The translations under genes were made by a program, and so were the position numbers. Under the pieces are notes generated by a model that did not search any database, had not been told where the DNA came from, and was given only the letters and a program-made list of their open reading frames with translations. A stretch of DNA of 64,000 nt from Acinetobacter sp. ANC 4178 (lineage in GTDB: Bacteria > Pseudomonadota > Gammaproteobacteria > Pseudomonadales > Moraxellaceae). Position 1 is the first letter of the stretch. Every line of letters starts with the position of its first letter. Below, one piece after another: positions 44,727 through 53,183 of this stretch. The stretch is taken from contig NZ_SJOD01000001.1 of assembly GCF_004331175.1 (NCBI RefSeq), positions 124,001 through 188,000 on the forward strand, read 5' to 3'.

Positions 44727-45488
44727 TCACCCACTGATTGCAGCATGATTCACTTTGAAATCATAATGTTGTTGGGTCACAGTCAAAGCATCAGCAACAT
44801 TAATTGCCAACACCAACGGTTTTTGCTGGTAGTAATTGCCCCACTGTTTTTGGGCGTTGCCCAATACTTCAGGATTTGCCTTCTCTAAAACATGAAAATG
44901 CAATCCCATTTGTTGTAATACATAACGTACTGCTATGGTGCCTGTACACACTGCCCACTCCACTTCTGCTAAGGTGAGATAAAACACCAAAAAGGCCACC
45001 ATCATTTTGGCGTATTCCATGTTTTGAGAAGCTAGATTGCCAATTTCAATAATCTTTTCTCGCGCCACATCGCGCTGAACCAGTTTCTTTAAGGTTTGTT
45101 CAATTGGCTGTACCAAATATTGTTCCAGAAATACCTGATGAGATTTCAGCGGTTCAATGCCAATCGCCACTTGTGTTTCATGCTTAAATTCCCCAACAAA
45201 TAAGGTCGAAGAAAAATGTGACAAAGTGGCTTTGTGCATTTCTTGATATTTGGTACTGATATAAGTTTCCACCTGTTTACGCTCAGGCTGATCGATTTGT
45301 GCCGCATGTATACGAAGCAGCATGTTTTTTTGATGCGACACAACTTGATAGGTTTGCTGATGGTCTAATACATTTAAATGTTCTAGTTTTACTGTAGCAT
45401 TTTTATAAATTAGATGATTCTTATAATAATTCAGACCATTAAATTTGGTTGAAAAATTTTTCTCAAAGATGAATGTCGTCATAGTCAT
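44727..45488 (-). CDS. 'Thermostable hemolysin' family protein (T_hemolysin, GNAT-like)
   Basis: A 253-residue protein of Pfam family T_hemolysin. The family core is clear: REKIIEIGNLASQNMEYAKMMVAFLVFYL, then WAVCTGTIAVRYVLQQMGLHFHVLEKANPEVLGNAQKQWGNYYQQKP. Despite the family name, it belongs to the acetyltransferase/autoinducer-synthase-like superfamily, and there is no signal peptide or pore-forming hallmark. First gene of the cluster and immediately followed by the acyl ligase, so an acyltransferase using the ligase product is the best inference. A second ATG at 45482 is better spaced from GGCGAG and may be the true start. Confidence 0.8.
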   Translation of the reverse strand: MTMTTFIFEKNFSTKFNGLNYYKNHLIYKNATVKLEHLNVLDHQQTYQVVSHQKNMLLRIHAAQIDQPERKQVETYISTKYQEMHKATLSHFSSTLFVGEFKHETQVAIGIEPLKSHQVFLEQYLVQPIEQTLKKLVQRDVAREKIIEIGNLASQNMEYAKMMVAFLVFYLTLAEVEWAVCTGTIAVRYVLQQMGLHFHVLEKANPEVLGNAQKQWGNYYQQKPLVLAINVADALTVTQQHYDFKVNHAAISG

Positions 45489-45990
45489 CTCGCCATAAAT
45501 TGATTCATTAAAAAATAAGTTTTGAAACTTAAAATTTACTTAAATATTTATGACAGTTCCGTGACAACCCTAACCATTAAGTTTAAATTTAATTATTTTA
45601 TTCAATAAGTTATGTTTATTCAACCTTAGTATATGAAACTTAAGATACAAAACAATATATTATAAATCATGACCCAGAATCTAACTGAAAATTATTATCT
45701 TTTACACTATTCATTATACATATCTATTGCCGAGTAAATCCTTGATAAAATCAAAATTTACAAACCAAAATAAATACTAGATAAACACTTAAAATAACTA
45801 TATTTTATTAAAATATATAAGGTTTAAAATTAACATCTTCACTTCTTTAATTGACACAAATAAAATTTATTGCGCTGCACGTTTAGTTTAATTTTTACAC
45901 AAGATACTCAGAGATTCTGAGATAAAACAATATATTGTTTCATTTGACCCATAGCGACTTATTCCATTATGGGTCAATTATTAAGAGCGA
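45489..45990. other. Very A+T-rich gene-free region upstream of the T_hemolysin cluster
   Basis: 502 bp with no supported gene. It must hold the promoter of the T_hemolysin cluster and the terminator of the GMC gene. A TTGACCCATA/TATGGGTCAA-type hairpin (about 45944-45975) and a palindrome AAACAATATATTGTTT (about 45926-45941) lie at the GMC end. The remainder shows long A/T runs suggestive of a nucleoid-protein-bound promoter. Confidence 0.5.
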
Positions 45991-47709
45991 TTAAGCTTGA
46001 ACTAAAGCAATCGCCAAGTCACCTGTACCTTTTAATTCTGAGACTTGCCCATCCAACGGCTGACTAAACTGAATCCGCTTGATCTTCGAGGCTTTTTCTT
46101 CAGAAAAAACTGGAATTTGGCTCATGGCAAATTCAGACAATGCTGTGATGGTTAAAGATGGATTTACCCCTAAATTACCCGGAACAATTGAGCCATCAAT
46201 CACGCGTAGGTTTTTATAACCGAAGACTTGCCCTGTAAAATCAACCACTCCATTCGACTGGTCACGCCCCATCGGCACGCCACTCATAATATGTGCTGTG
46301 GTTGGCGTACCCAATATAATTTCTGTCAATGCAGAACCAGCTTCTCCACCTAGTTTTTCAGCAATCAGTTGGGTGGCTTTTTCAGCCGCAGGGAATGAAA
46401 CCGTCAATGGTGTGTCTTCGGGCTTTTGCACCGCAGTAATCCTATTTTTAAACAATCGATACCACTTACGGCGCCATTCCAGATGAATAAAGGCTTCTGA
46501 CTTTTGCATGACCAATAAAATAATAGAATTTTTAGCTTTCCCCTTATAACGCAAGACTTTATAAGTTTTCCAAGGGTGTAATAGCGTATTGAACACGAAT
46601 TTCATAAACCGTATAAAACCTTGCCCTGTGACCATGGGTACATATGGAATATAAATCCATGAAGCATCTGCCCCTTCAGGGAATCGAGTCACTTCAATAT
46701 TGGTATCTGCATCGACTGAAATAAAGGAACTGATTGCTACACCATCATCTAATCGTTCACGTGTGTTGTTCGCTGTGGTTAGGGTTTCCGAATTGGTTCG
46801 AATCTCTTGCCCTAACAATTTTGAAATATTCGGCAAAGTCTTGTATTGATCCCGCATTTTTAACAGCATCGGTACAGTGCCCATTACCCCTGCGGATAAC
46901 ACCACCCCACGACTGCGTAGACTATATTGACGAACGTGTTTCCCTAGGGTTTCCTTAACAATAATTTCATAACCTGCACTGCCATCTTCATTCAGCGGGG
47001 TAATTTTGAGGACTTCGGAACTTGGGCGAATCTCCACACCATTACGCTCAGCAAAATACAGATAATTCTTCATCAGGGTATTTTTCGAATTATTGCGGCA
47101 ACCCAACATACATGCACCACAGTAATTGCAGGTTTTGCGTTCTGGTCCATCACCATTGAAATACGGGTCTTTCACTGCTTTATTTTGCTGACCATCCGCT
47201 TGCGGGAAAAATACGCCTGTAGTCACCGTTTTAAATGAATTGGCGTACCCTATCTCTGCGGCAACTGCTTTTAAGGTATGGTCTGCCACATTGGTATAGG
47301 TATTATGGGCTGTTCCTAACATGCGCTGCGCCAAACCGTAAAATGGTTTGAGCGTTTCTTTCCAGTCTTTCCGAATTTTAGTCCACGCCTCTGACTCAAA
47401 AACTGCATCGGGTGGAATCAAATGTACATTGGCATAAATTTGTGAACCACCACCCACGCCTACACCATGTAAGATGGTTGTCTTACTGGTAAAGGTAAAT
47501 TGCATGGTGCCTTTGAATCCTAATTCAGGCATCCATAAATAATTTTTGGTATCTAAATTGGTGGTTGGAAAATCCTGATCTTCACGGCGTAAACCCTTCT
47601 CCAAGATTAGGACGTTATAGCCTTTTTCACTTAAGCGTAGCGCACTGACCGAACCACCAAAACCAGATCCAATGACTATCTGATCAAAATCAAAATGTTG
47701 ATCACTCAT
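45991..47709 (-). CDS. GMC oxidoreductase (cholesterol-oxidase-like)
   Basis: A 572-residue FAD-dependent alcohol oxidase/dehydrogenase. The FAD motif is IVIGSGFGGSVSALRLSEKGYNVLILEKG (residues 9-37). LHGVGVGGGSQIYANVHL, a cysteine-containing TCNYCGACMLGCRNNSKNTLMKNYL segment and the C-terminal MGRDQSNGVVDFTGQVFGYKNLRVIDGSIVPGNLGVNPSLTITALSE fix the family. The ATG at 47709 has AAAGGAG upstream. It follows an aldehyde dehydrogenase gene by 109 bp on the same strand, suggesting successive alcohol and aldehyde oxidation. The substrate may be a bulky or long-chain alcohol. Confidence 0.88.
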   Translation of the reverse strand: MSDQHFDFDQIVIGSGFGGSVSALRLSEKGYNVLILEKGLRREDQDFPTTNLDTKNYLWMPELGFKGTMQFTFTSKTTILHGVGVGGGSQIYANVHLIPPDAVFESEAWTKIRKDWKETLKPFYGLAQRMLGTAHNTYTNVADHTLKAVAAEIGYANSFKTVTTGVFFPQADGQQNKAVKDPYFNGDGPERKTCNYCGACMLGCRNNSKNTLMKNYLYFAERNGVEIRPSSEVLKITPLNEDGSAGYEIIVKETLGKHVRQYSLRSRGVVLSAGVMGTVPMLLKMRDQYKTLPNISKLLGQEIRTNSETLTTANNTRERLDDGVAISSFISVDADTNIEVTRFPEGADASWIYIPYVPMVTGQGFIRFMKFVFNTLLHPWKTYKVLRYKGKAKNSIILLVMQKSEAFIHLEWRRKWYRLFKNRITAVQKPEDTPLTVSFPAAEKATQLIAEKLGGEAGSALTEIILGTPTTAHIMSGVPMGRDQSNGVVDFTGQVFGYKNLRVIDGSIVPGNLGVNPSLTITALSEFAMSQIPVFSEEKASKIKRIQFSQPLDGQVSELKGTGDLAIALVQA

Positions 47710-47818
47710 TCTATTAACTCCTTTAATAGCTTTTTTATTTTTTAAACATGACTTAGCCCTGAGCTTCAAAAATTATTCTGAAGCCCAACAGCCCTATTTA
47801 AAGATTTAAACAGTAAAA

Positions 47819-49264
47819 CTAAGACTTCATACGAATTAAGAAATTCAGCACCCAAGTGGCAAACTTGCCATACGGTGGTGCCAAAAATTTCAAACTCGAA
47901 AACCCTGCCTGATAAAATACTGGACGCATTTTAGAGAACGTGAGAAAGCCTTCATAACCATGATAATGCCCCATCCCACTTGCCCCCACACCGCCAAAAG
48001 GCAAGTCGTGTTGTCCAACGTGAAATAATGCATCATTTACAGACACGCCACCCGACATGACACGACTGATATAGAACTCAACAAGGCGTTTATTGTGACT
48101 AAATGGATAAAATGCCAATGGTCGATCACGCTGCACAATATAGTCCACGACTTGTTCAGGGCTTTGATAGGTTTTCACCATCAAAATGGGACCAAAGGTT
48201 TCGCGCGTATCAATTTCCATTTCATCAGTGCTGCCGAGTACCAAAGTCAGCGGAACTTTTCGTGTAGTGGCATCGGCTTCTTGTTGATTTAAATTAATCA
48301 GCGTTGCCCCTTTGGCTTCTGCATCAGCAAGACTGTGAATTAAACGCTGATAAGCACGATGATCAATCACCGAAGTATAATCTTTACTATGAATATCAGG
48401 TACATGCTCTTGTACCCAAGCCTTTGCAGTTTCAATAAATTCCTGAAGTTTCGATTCATGCACAAATAAATAATCAACATTGGTACAAATTTGTCCCGCA
48501 TTAAACTGCTTCACGAACATAATCCGCTCAACCGCTTTGTCGATTGGGTATTCTGGATCAATGACCGCGGGTGATTTACCCCCAAGTTCCAAAGTCACAG
48601 GAGTTAAGTTTTCAGCCGCTGCCGCCATCACTTTACGTCCTGTGGCACCTGAACCCGTAAACATTAGATGATCAAATGGCAGTTTTGAAAATGCGACACC
48701 AACTTCACCTGTTTCATCAAAAATTTGTAATTTTTCTTTGGCAAAATATTTAGGGCTAATCTCAATGAGCAACTCTGCCAAATGGCGTGAATTTTCCGAC
48801 ATTTTCACCATAGCGGTATTGCCCGCTGCAAACACGGCGGACAATTGCGAAAACATCAAATTGATTGGAAAATTCCACGGCACAATAACGCCAATCACAC
48901 CCAGTGGTTGAGGAATTAGGCGGTTCTTGGCACCAAAGTACATGCTGTGATCGACTCTACGCTTTTGCACCTTCGTCCATTGTTTCAAATGTTTAATGCT
49001 GCTATTGATATCGTCAGTCGCCGTAATAATTTCTGCCAGTAAAGTTTCATGACGCGAACGATTGCCATAATCACGATTTAAAGCTTCTACAATCGCTTCC
49101 CGATGATTATTGATCATGGCCTTTAAATTCAATAAATGCTGTTTGCGTTGTGCATTGCTTTCAATGCCTTGCTGATGAAAGCTCGTGCGCTGTAATTGGA
49201 AACAGTCTTGTAATGTCTGTTCGATAACTGTTTGCTCTAAATGCGACTGAACTGTAAGTTGCAT
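47819..49264 (-). CDS. Coniferyl-aldehyde-dehydrogenase-type ALDH
   Basis: A 481-residue NAD(P)-dependent aldehyde dehydrogenase. It has the motif VTLELGGKSPAVIDPEYP with the general-base Glu, catalytic Cys in VKQFNAGQICTNVDYLFV, and the C-terminal GGVSVNDALFHVGQHDLPFGGVGASGMGHYHGYEGFLTFSKMRPV followed by a hydrophobic tail. This subfamily (CalB-like) oxidises coniferyl and long-chain aldehydes. It is divergent from an AraC-type regulator and upstream of the GMC oxidoreductase, forming a probable alcohol/aldehyde oxidation unit. Confidence 0.88.
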   Translation of the reverse strand: MQLTVQSHLEQTVIEQTLQDCFQLQRTSFHQQGIESNAQRKQHLLNLKAMINNHREAIVEALNRDYGNRSRHETLLAEIITATDDINSSIKHLKQWTKVQKRRVDHSMYFGAKNRLIPQPLGVIGVIVPWNFPINLMFSQLSAVFAAGNTAMVKMSENSRHLAELLIEISPKYFAKEKLQIFDETGEVGVAFSKLPFDHLMFTGSGATGRKVMAAAAENLTPVTLELGGKSPAVIDPEYPIDKAVERIMFVKQFNAGQICTNVDYLFVHESKLQEFIETAKAWVQEHVPDIHSKDYTSVIDHRAYQRLIHSLADAEAKGATLINLNQQEADATTRKVPLTLVLGSTDEMEIDTRETFGPILMVKTYQSPEQVVDYIVQRDRPLAFYPFSHNKRLVEFYISRVMSGGVSVNDALFHVGQHDLPFGGVGASGMGHYHGYEGFLTFSKMRPVFYQAGFSSLKFLAPPYGKFATWVLNFLIRMKS

Positions 49265-49348
49265 AGTCTTTCCTTTTAACGGCTAACGGTGGTAAACGCG
49301 TTCTTATGCCTAAATGGAGAAAATCTCTTACTCTACTTTAACAAAACA

Positions 49349-49397
49349 CTTGAATTGAGCTTGACTTTTTAGGACAATAACTTGATCTTTTAGGACA
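49349..49397. promoter_or_regulatory. Direct repeats of AraC-type operator between ALDH and araC-like gene
   Basis: CTTGAyyTTTTAGGACA occurs at 49360-49376 (with C/T) and 49381-49397 (with T/C), exactly 21 bp apart, two helical turns. A partial third CTTGA starts at 49349, 11 bp before. Head-to-tail repeats with this period are typical of AraC-family activators, and the gene at 49413 encodes one. Confidence 0.7.
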
Positions 49398-49412
49398 TTC
49401 AGGAACATTGTT

Positions 49413-50432
49413 ATGGCAAGTTATATCCGTGCAGCTAGTCTTGGCGGGTTCGAAGAACTTGTCCGTAGTTATGGTGTAAATCCTATCGAAATATTAAAAC
49501 AAGTCGGTATTTTGCCATCGTTACTGCGCGATCCCGATTCTTTCATTCATTATGATCATTATTTAAGTTTATTAGAAAATGCCGCTTTACGCTGCCAAGA
49601 AGAAGCTTTTGGTTTAAAACTTGGCGCACTACAAAATATTAGCACGATTGGTTTAATTGGCGTGTATATGTCCCGACAAGCGACAATTTTAGATGCGTTA
49701 AATGTTGCACAAAAATATGTGTATTTACATGCTGAAGGCATCGTGTTTCAAGTTTCACAAGTAAATGCACAACTGTCTAAACTGACCTTTGTTCGTTTAA
49801 ACGAACACAATGTCGATGTGCCACAAAAGTCACAACTGGCTATCTGTCTCGTGACTAATATTTTAAAAGATTTAATTGGACCCGCATGGCATGCTGAAAA
49901 AATTCATCTTAAGCAGCAGGCTCCCAAAGACTCTAAAGTATTTACAGACCATTTCGCTTGCCGAGTTGAGTTCAAAACAGAAGAAGATGCGCTTTATTTC
50001 CCAGCCAGTTTTTTAACACATCAACCTTATGCATTTAATGAAGATCTGGTGGATCAACTGATCGTACAGCGACTGGAAACGCAGAGTAGTACCAAAGGTG
50101 ATAACGACACCTCTCTAATTGAAAGCTCAGTCCGCATGCTCATGGCAACAGGTGATTGTAGTATTGAAAATATTGCTTTATGTATGGGCATGCATCCGAA
50201 AAAGTTACAGCGATTCTTAAAAATGCAAGGCACGACTTATCGTGATTTGCTCGAAAACGTCCGCAAGAAAGAAGCGCTTCGTATGATTAATGCAGGTAAT
50301 GTCAGCCTCACAGATCTAGCCTTACAACTCGGTTATGCAGAACTTTCTATTTTCAGTCGTAATTTTAAACATTGGTTTGGTATGAGCCCTTCTGAATGGC
50401 GTGATCACAATAAACAAGCGCTTACACATTAA
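49413..50432 (+). CDS. AraC-family transcriptional regulator
   Basis: A 339-residue regulator of the class with an N-terminal 'arabinose-binding' module (IRAASLGGFEELVRSYGVNPIEILKQVGI, LLENAALRCQEEAFGLKLG) and a C-terminal double helix-turn-helix (IALCMGMHPKKLQRFLKMQGTTYRDLL and LALQLGYAELSIFSRNFKHWFGMSPSEWR). It is divergent from the aldehyde dehydrogenase/GMC pair with a 21-bp-period repeat between. Relatives regulate alkane or alcohol oxidation genes; the inducer is unknown. Confidence 0.87.
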   Translation: MASYIRAASLGGFEELVRSYGVNPIEILKQVGILPSLLRDPDSFIHYDHYLSLLENAALRCQEEAFGLKLGALQNISTIGLIGVYMSRQATILDALNVAQKYVYLHAEGIVFQVSQVNAQLSKLTFVRLNEHNVDVPQKSQLAICLVTNILKDLIGPAWHAEKIHLKQQAPKDSKVFTDHFACRVEFKTEEDALYFPASFLTHQPYAFNEDLVDQLIVQRLETQSSTKGDNDTSLIESSVRMLMATGDCSIENIALCMGMHPKKLQRFLKMQGTTYRDLLENVRKKEALRMINAGNVSLTDLALQLGYAELSIFSRNFKHWFGMSPSEWRDHNKQALTH

Positions 50433-50542
50433 AACTGTATTGAGTCTTTGAGCATAATTCGATTGGCTTCAACGCATTCACAAATAGAACATTCTTCTTC
50501 ATGATGAGCAATTGGTAGATGTCGTAATGTTGCTATAAAAAG

Positions 50543-50583
50543 TAAAGCTAAGGATGACAACCCATCCTTAGCTTTATTTTTTA
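50543..50583 (+). terminator. Terminator of the AraC-family gene
   Basis: A 14-bp perfect stem (50543-50556 with 50563-50576) around ACAACC, followed by a T-run. Confidence 0.88.
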
Positions 50584-50627
50584 TCTTCAGTTGTAGATTT
50601 ATCGTCTTATATCAATCTTGGGATGCC

Positions 50628-51407
50628 TTAAATCAGCGCTTTAACCAACATTGAAATAGCGACCACAATTACCGTGATTGCGAAAATCTTTTGAATGATG
50701 CTGGAAGGCACTAAATTCGTTGCTTTACGCCCCAATAACATACCAACTATACAGGCAATCACAAAGGTTGCTGAAATACTGATGGGATACTGAAAGCCAT
50801 CCAAAACATGAATCGAAATACTCACACCACCGATCAAGAAGATAATCATCAGTGAAGTTGCAACAATACTATTCATGTCTAGATCAGTAGCCTTGCGCAA
50901 TGCAGGCACAATCACGAAGCCTCCGCCTACACCGAGCAATCCTGTTAACAAGCCTGCAACCACACCAATAAAGCCCAATACCGAAGCTGTTCTGACATTC
51001 CAGATTAATCGTCCAGTCGATTTATTCACTTTACAAGGTGGATTTTCCATATCATTGACTTTATTAAAAAAGACTCGATAAGCCACCACCAACATCACTA
51101 GGCTAAAAGCAATGCTCAACCAGACTGGTGAAATGATATTGGAAAGTTGTACCCCATAACGTGCTGAAGGAATACTGATCACCGCAATCCAAATCGCAGC
51201 ACGATAACGCACGATTTTTTTGAAGAAACCCTGAATTGTTCCCACAAAAGCAGACAAGGTAACAGCCAATAAGCCGACTGGGGCTGCCTGAGCTACACTC
51301 CATCCCTGACTCGCCATTAATGCGGGAACTGCGAGTATTCCTCCGCCAGCACCCGTCATGCCAAGCAAACATCCTATTGCCAAGCCTTCTAAAACTAACA
51401 ACCACAT
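50628..51407 (-). CDS. TauE/SafE-family sulfite/sulfur-compound exporter
   Basis: A 259-residue membrane protein with about eight helices. The two repeats show the TauE signatures LAIGCLLGMTGAGGGILAVPALM and FIGVVAGLLTGLLGVGGGFVIVPAL, followed by DMNSIVATSLMIIFLIG. In this operon it most likely exports the sulfite formed by the persulfide dioxygenase. It is 108 bp downstream of the DUF442-SQR fusion gene with a hairpin between, so it may be expressed at a lower level. Confidence 0.85.
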   Translation of the reverse strand: MWLLVLEGLAIGCLLGMTGAGGGILAVPALMASQGWSVAQAAPVGLLAVTLSAFVGTIQGFFKKIVRYRAAIWIAVISIPSARYGVQLSNIISPVWLSIAFSLVMLVVAYRVFFNKVNDMENPPCKVNKSTGRLIWNVRTASVLGFIGVVAGLLTGLLGVGGGFVIVPALRKATDLDMNSIVATSLMIIFLIGGVSISIHVLDGFQYPISISATFVIACIVGMLLGRKATNLVPSSIIQKIFAITVIVVAISMLVKALI

Positions 51408-51432
51408 GGTTCTAGACCTCTTTACCTCAAGG

Positions 51433-51460
51433 GGGACTCTTTTTTAAATAAAAGAGTCCC
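51433..51460. terminator. Intra-operon hairpin before the TauE gene
   Basis: GGGACTCTTTT (51433-51443) pairs with AAAAGAGTCCC (51450-51460). It lacks a proper U-tract beyond the stem on the minus strand, so partial termination or mRNA processing is possible. Confidence 0.5.
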
Positions 51461-51515
51461 TAACCCATCTGTGAAATAACAAATAGGAACTTGTTTTTTT
51501 AGGCGTTAAAAATAA

Positions 51516-53171
51516 TTAGCGTTTAGGTTTAACCATCCACTCATGCCCTTTGAGCATGCCATCCCAATACATCGGTGGAAGAATCTGCTCTTTTAACAGC
51601 CATGCCAGTCGTGTCGGTTGTTCACCATTAAGTAGCCATTTTGGAAAGCTTGGGAGCAACTTACCACCATAACCAAACTCGGCCAGTACAATTTTTCCAC
51701 GCTCGACAGTCAGTGGGCATGAACCATAACCATCGTATTGGGAAAAATTGGTACCGCCTTGTAAATACTCCAGTACATTCACAGCCACAATCGGTGCCTG
51801 CTTACGTGCTGCGGCGGCTGTTTTGGCATTTGGTGCATTCATGACATCACCCAAAGCAAAAATATGCGGATATTGGGTATGCTGTAAGGTATGTTGATCG
51901 ACACTGACCCAACCTGCATGATCGACTAAATTACTTGCCAGAATAAAGTCGGGAGCTTGCTGTGGCGGCACCACATGAATCATGTCAAAATCAGTTTCGA
52001 TAACAGCGCTATTTTCACCATTCAGTTGCTTGAACCAAGCACGTTTTTGCGAACCATCCACCTTGATGAGTTGATGGTTAAAATGCAAATTAGCGTCATA
52101 ACGTTTGACATATTCCATCAAGGCAGGCACATAGGCGGGCACACCAAATAACGCTGCACCTGTATTGTAAAAATCAATCTGGATATCTTTAAGTACGCCC
52201 TGCTTTTGCCAATGATCCGCAGATAGATACATGGCTTTCTGCGGTGCTCCTGCACACTTAATTGGCATTGGTGGTTGCGTGAAAATCGCCTTACCGCGTT
52301 TCATTTCTCGGACTAACTGCCAAGTGTAAGGTGCTAAGTCATAACGATAGTTGGAAGTCACACCATTCTTACCCAGCGTTTCGACCAAACCCTCAATACC
52401 ATGCCAATTCAGTTTTAAGCCGGGACAGACCACCAAAACGTCATAATTCAGCGGCTTACACCCTTCCAACAACACTTGCTTATTGTCTGGATCAAAAGCT
52501 GCCACTGCCGATTTAATCCATTGCACTTGTTTTGGAATTAAGCTCGCCATGGTTCGCACAGTTTTTTCAGGCTTAAAAATGCCGCCGCCCACCATAGTCC
52601 AACCCGGTTGGTAGTAATGAACTTCTGCAGGATCAATAATGGCAATGTCTAAATTCGGCTGACGTGAAAGTAAGCTTGACGCCACAGAAATGCCAGCAGC
52701 ACCACCCCCGACAATAACAACACTCAACTTTGGAATATGCTCTTGTGCATGTGTCGATTGCTTTAAAATACGGGGGATAACACCTTGCAAGTCGTATCCT
52801 AAAGTTCTTGCTGTCAATAACATTTGCTCTAAGGTCTGATCTGTTACTTGAGACAACGCCCAAAGGGTAATAGACCGTGTGCCAGATCGGCAATATGCCA
52901 ATAATGGCTTTTGAGCCTGCATATACAGGTGTTTAAATTCTTCGGCTTGCTCATCAGTCACTTTACCGCTCACCACAGGCAAATACTGAATTTGAATGCT
53001 ATAAGGTTGCAAAGCCTGTTCAATTTCAGCCACATTCGGTTGATCGGGACCTTCACCATCTGGACGATTACAAAAGATGGTTTTAATGCCACGTGCTGCG
53101 ATCAATTCAATATCTTGCGTAGTAATTTGATCGGCAACCCAAAATTCAGTATTGACTTGTTTTAATTGCAT
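51516..53171 (-). CDS. DUF442 sulfurtransferase/phosphatase-like domain fused to SQR-like flavoprotein
   Basis: A 551-residue fusion. Residues 1-110 form the TIGR01244/DUF442 dual-specificity-phosphatase-like sulfurtransferase domain with active-site Cys94 in AYCRSGTRS. Residues 148-551 form a sulfide:quinone oxidoreductase-like flavoprotein with VVIVGGGAAGISVASSLL (FAD), cysteines in VLVVCPGLKL and PPMPIKCAGAPQKAMYLSAD, and the SQR-type end YDGYGSCPLTVERGKIVLAEFGYGGK. The expected role is oxidation of sulfide to persulfide with transfer of sulfane sulfur, feeding the persulfide dioxygenase encoded 12 bp upstream. Confidence 0.88.
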   Translation of the reverse strand: MQLKQVNTEFWVADQITTQDIELIAARGIKTIFCNRPDGEGPDQPNVAEIEQALQPYSIQIQYLPVVSGKVTDEQAEEFKHLYMQAQKPLLAYCRSGTRSITLWALSQVTDQTLEQMLLTARTLGYDLQGVIPRILKQSTHAQEHIPKLSVVIVGGGAAGISVASSLLSRQPNLDIAIIDPAEVHYYQPGWTMVGGGIFKPEKTVRTMASLIPKQVQWIKSAVAAFDPDNKQVLLEGCKPLNYDVLVVCPGLKLNWHGIEGLVETLGKNGVTSNYRYDLAPYTWQLVREMKRGKAIFTQPPMPIKCAGAPQKAMYLSADHWQKQGVLKDIQIDFYNTGAALFGVPAYVPALMEYVKRYDANLHFNHQLIKVDGSQKRAWFKQLNGENSAVIETDFDMIHVVPPQQAPDFILASNLVDHAGWVSVDQHTLQHTQYPHIFALGDVMNAPNAKTAAAARKQAPIVAVNVLEYLQGGTNFSQYDGYGSCPLTVERGKIVLAEFGYGGKLLPSFPKWLLNGEQPTRLAWLLKEQILPPMYWDGMLKGHEWMVKPKR

Positions 53172-53183
53172 CTTCGCTCTCCT

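Noticed and set aside
44727..45488. Annotation of this gene as a true hemolysin toxin
   Set aside because: Only the family name suggests it. There is no signal peptide or pore-forming feature, and the core belongs to the acetyltransferase-like superfamily with biosynthetic neighbours.
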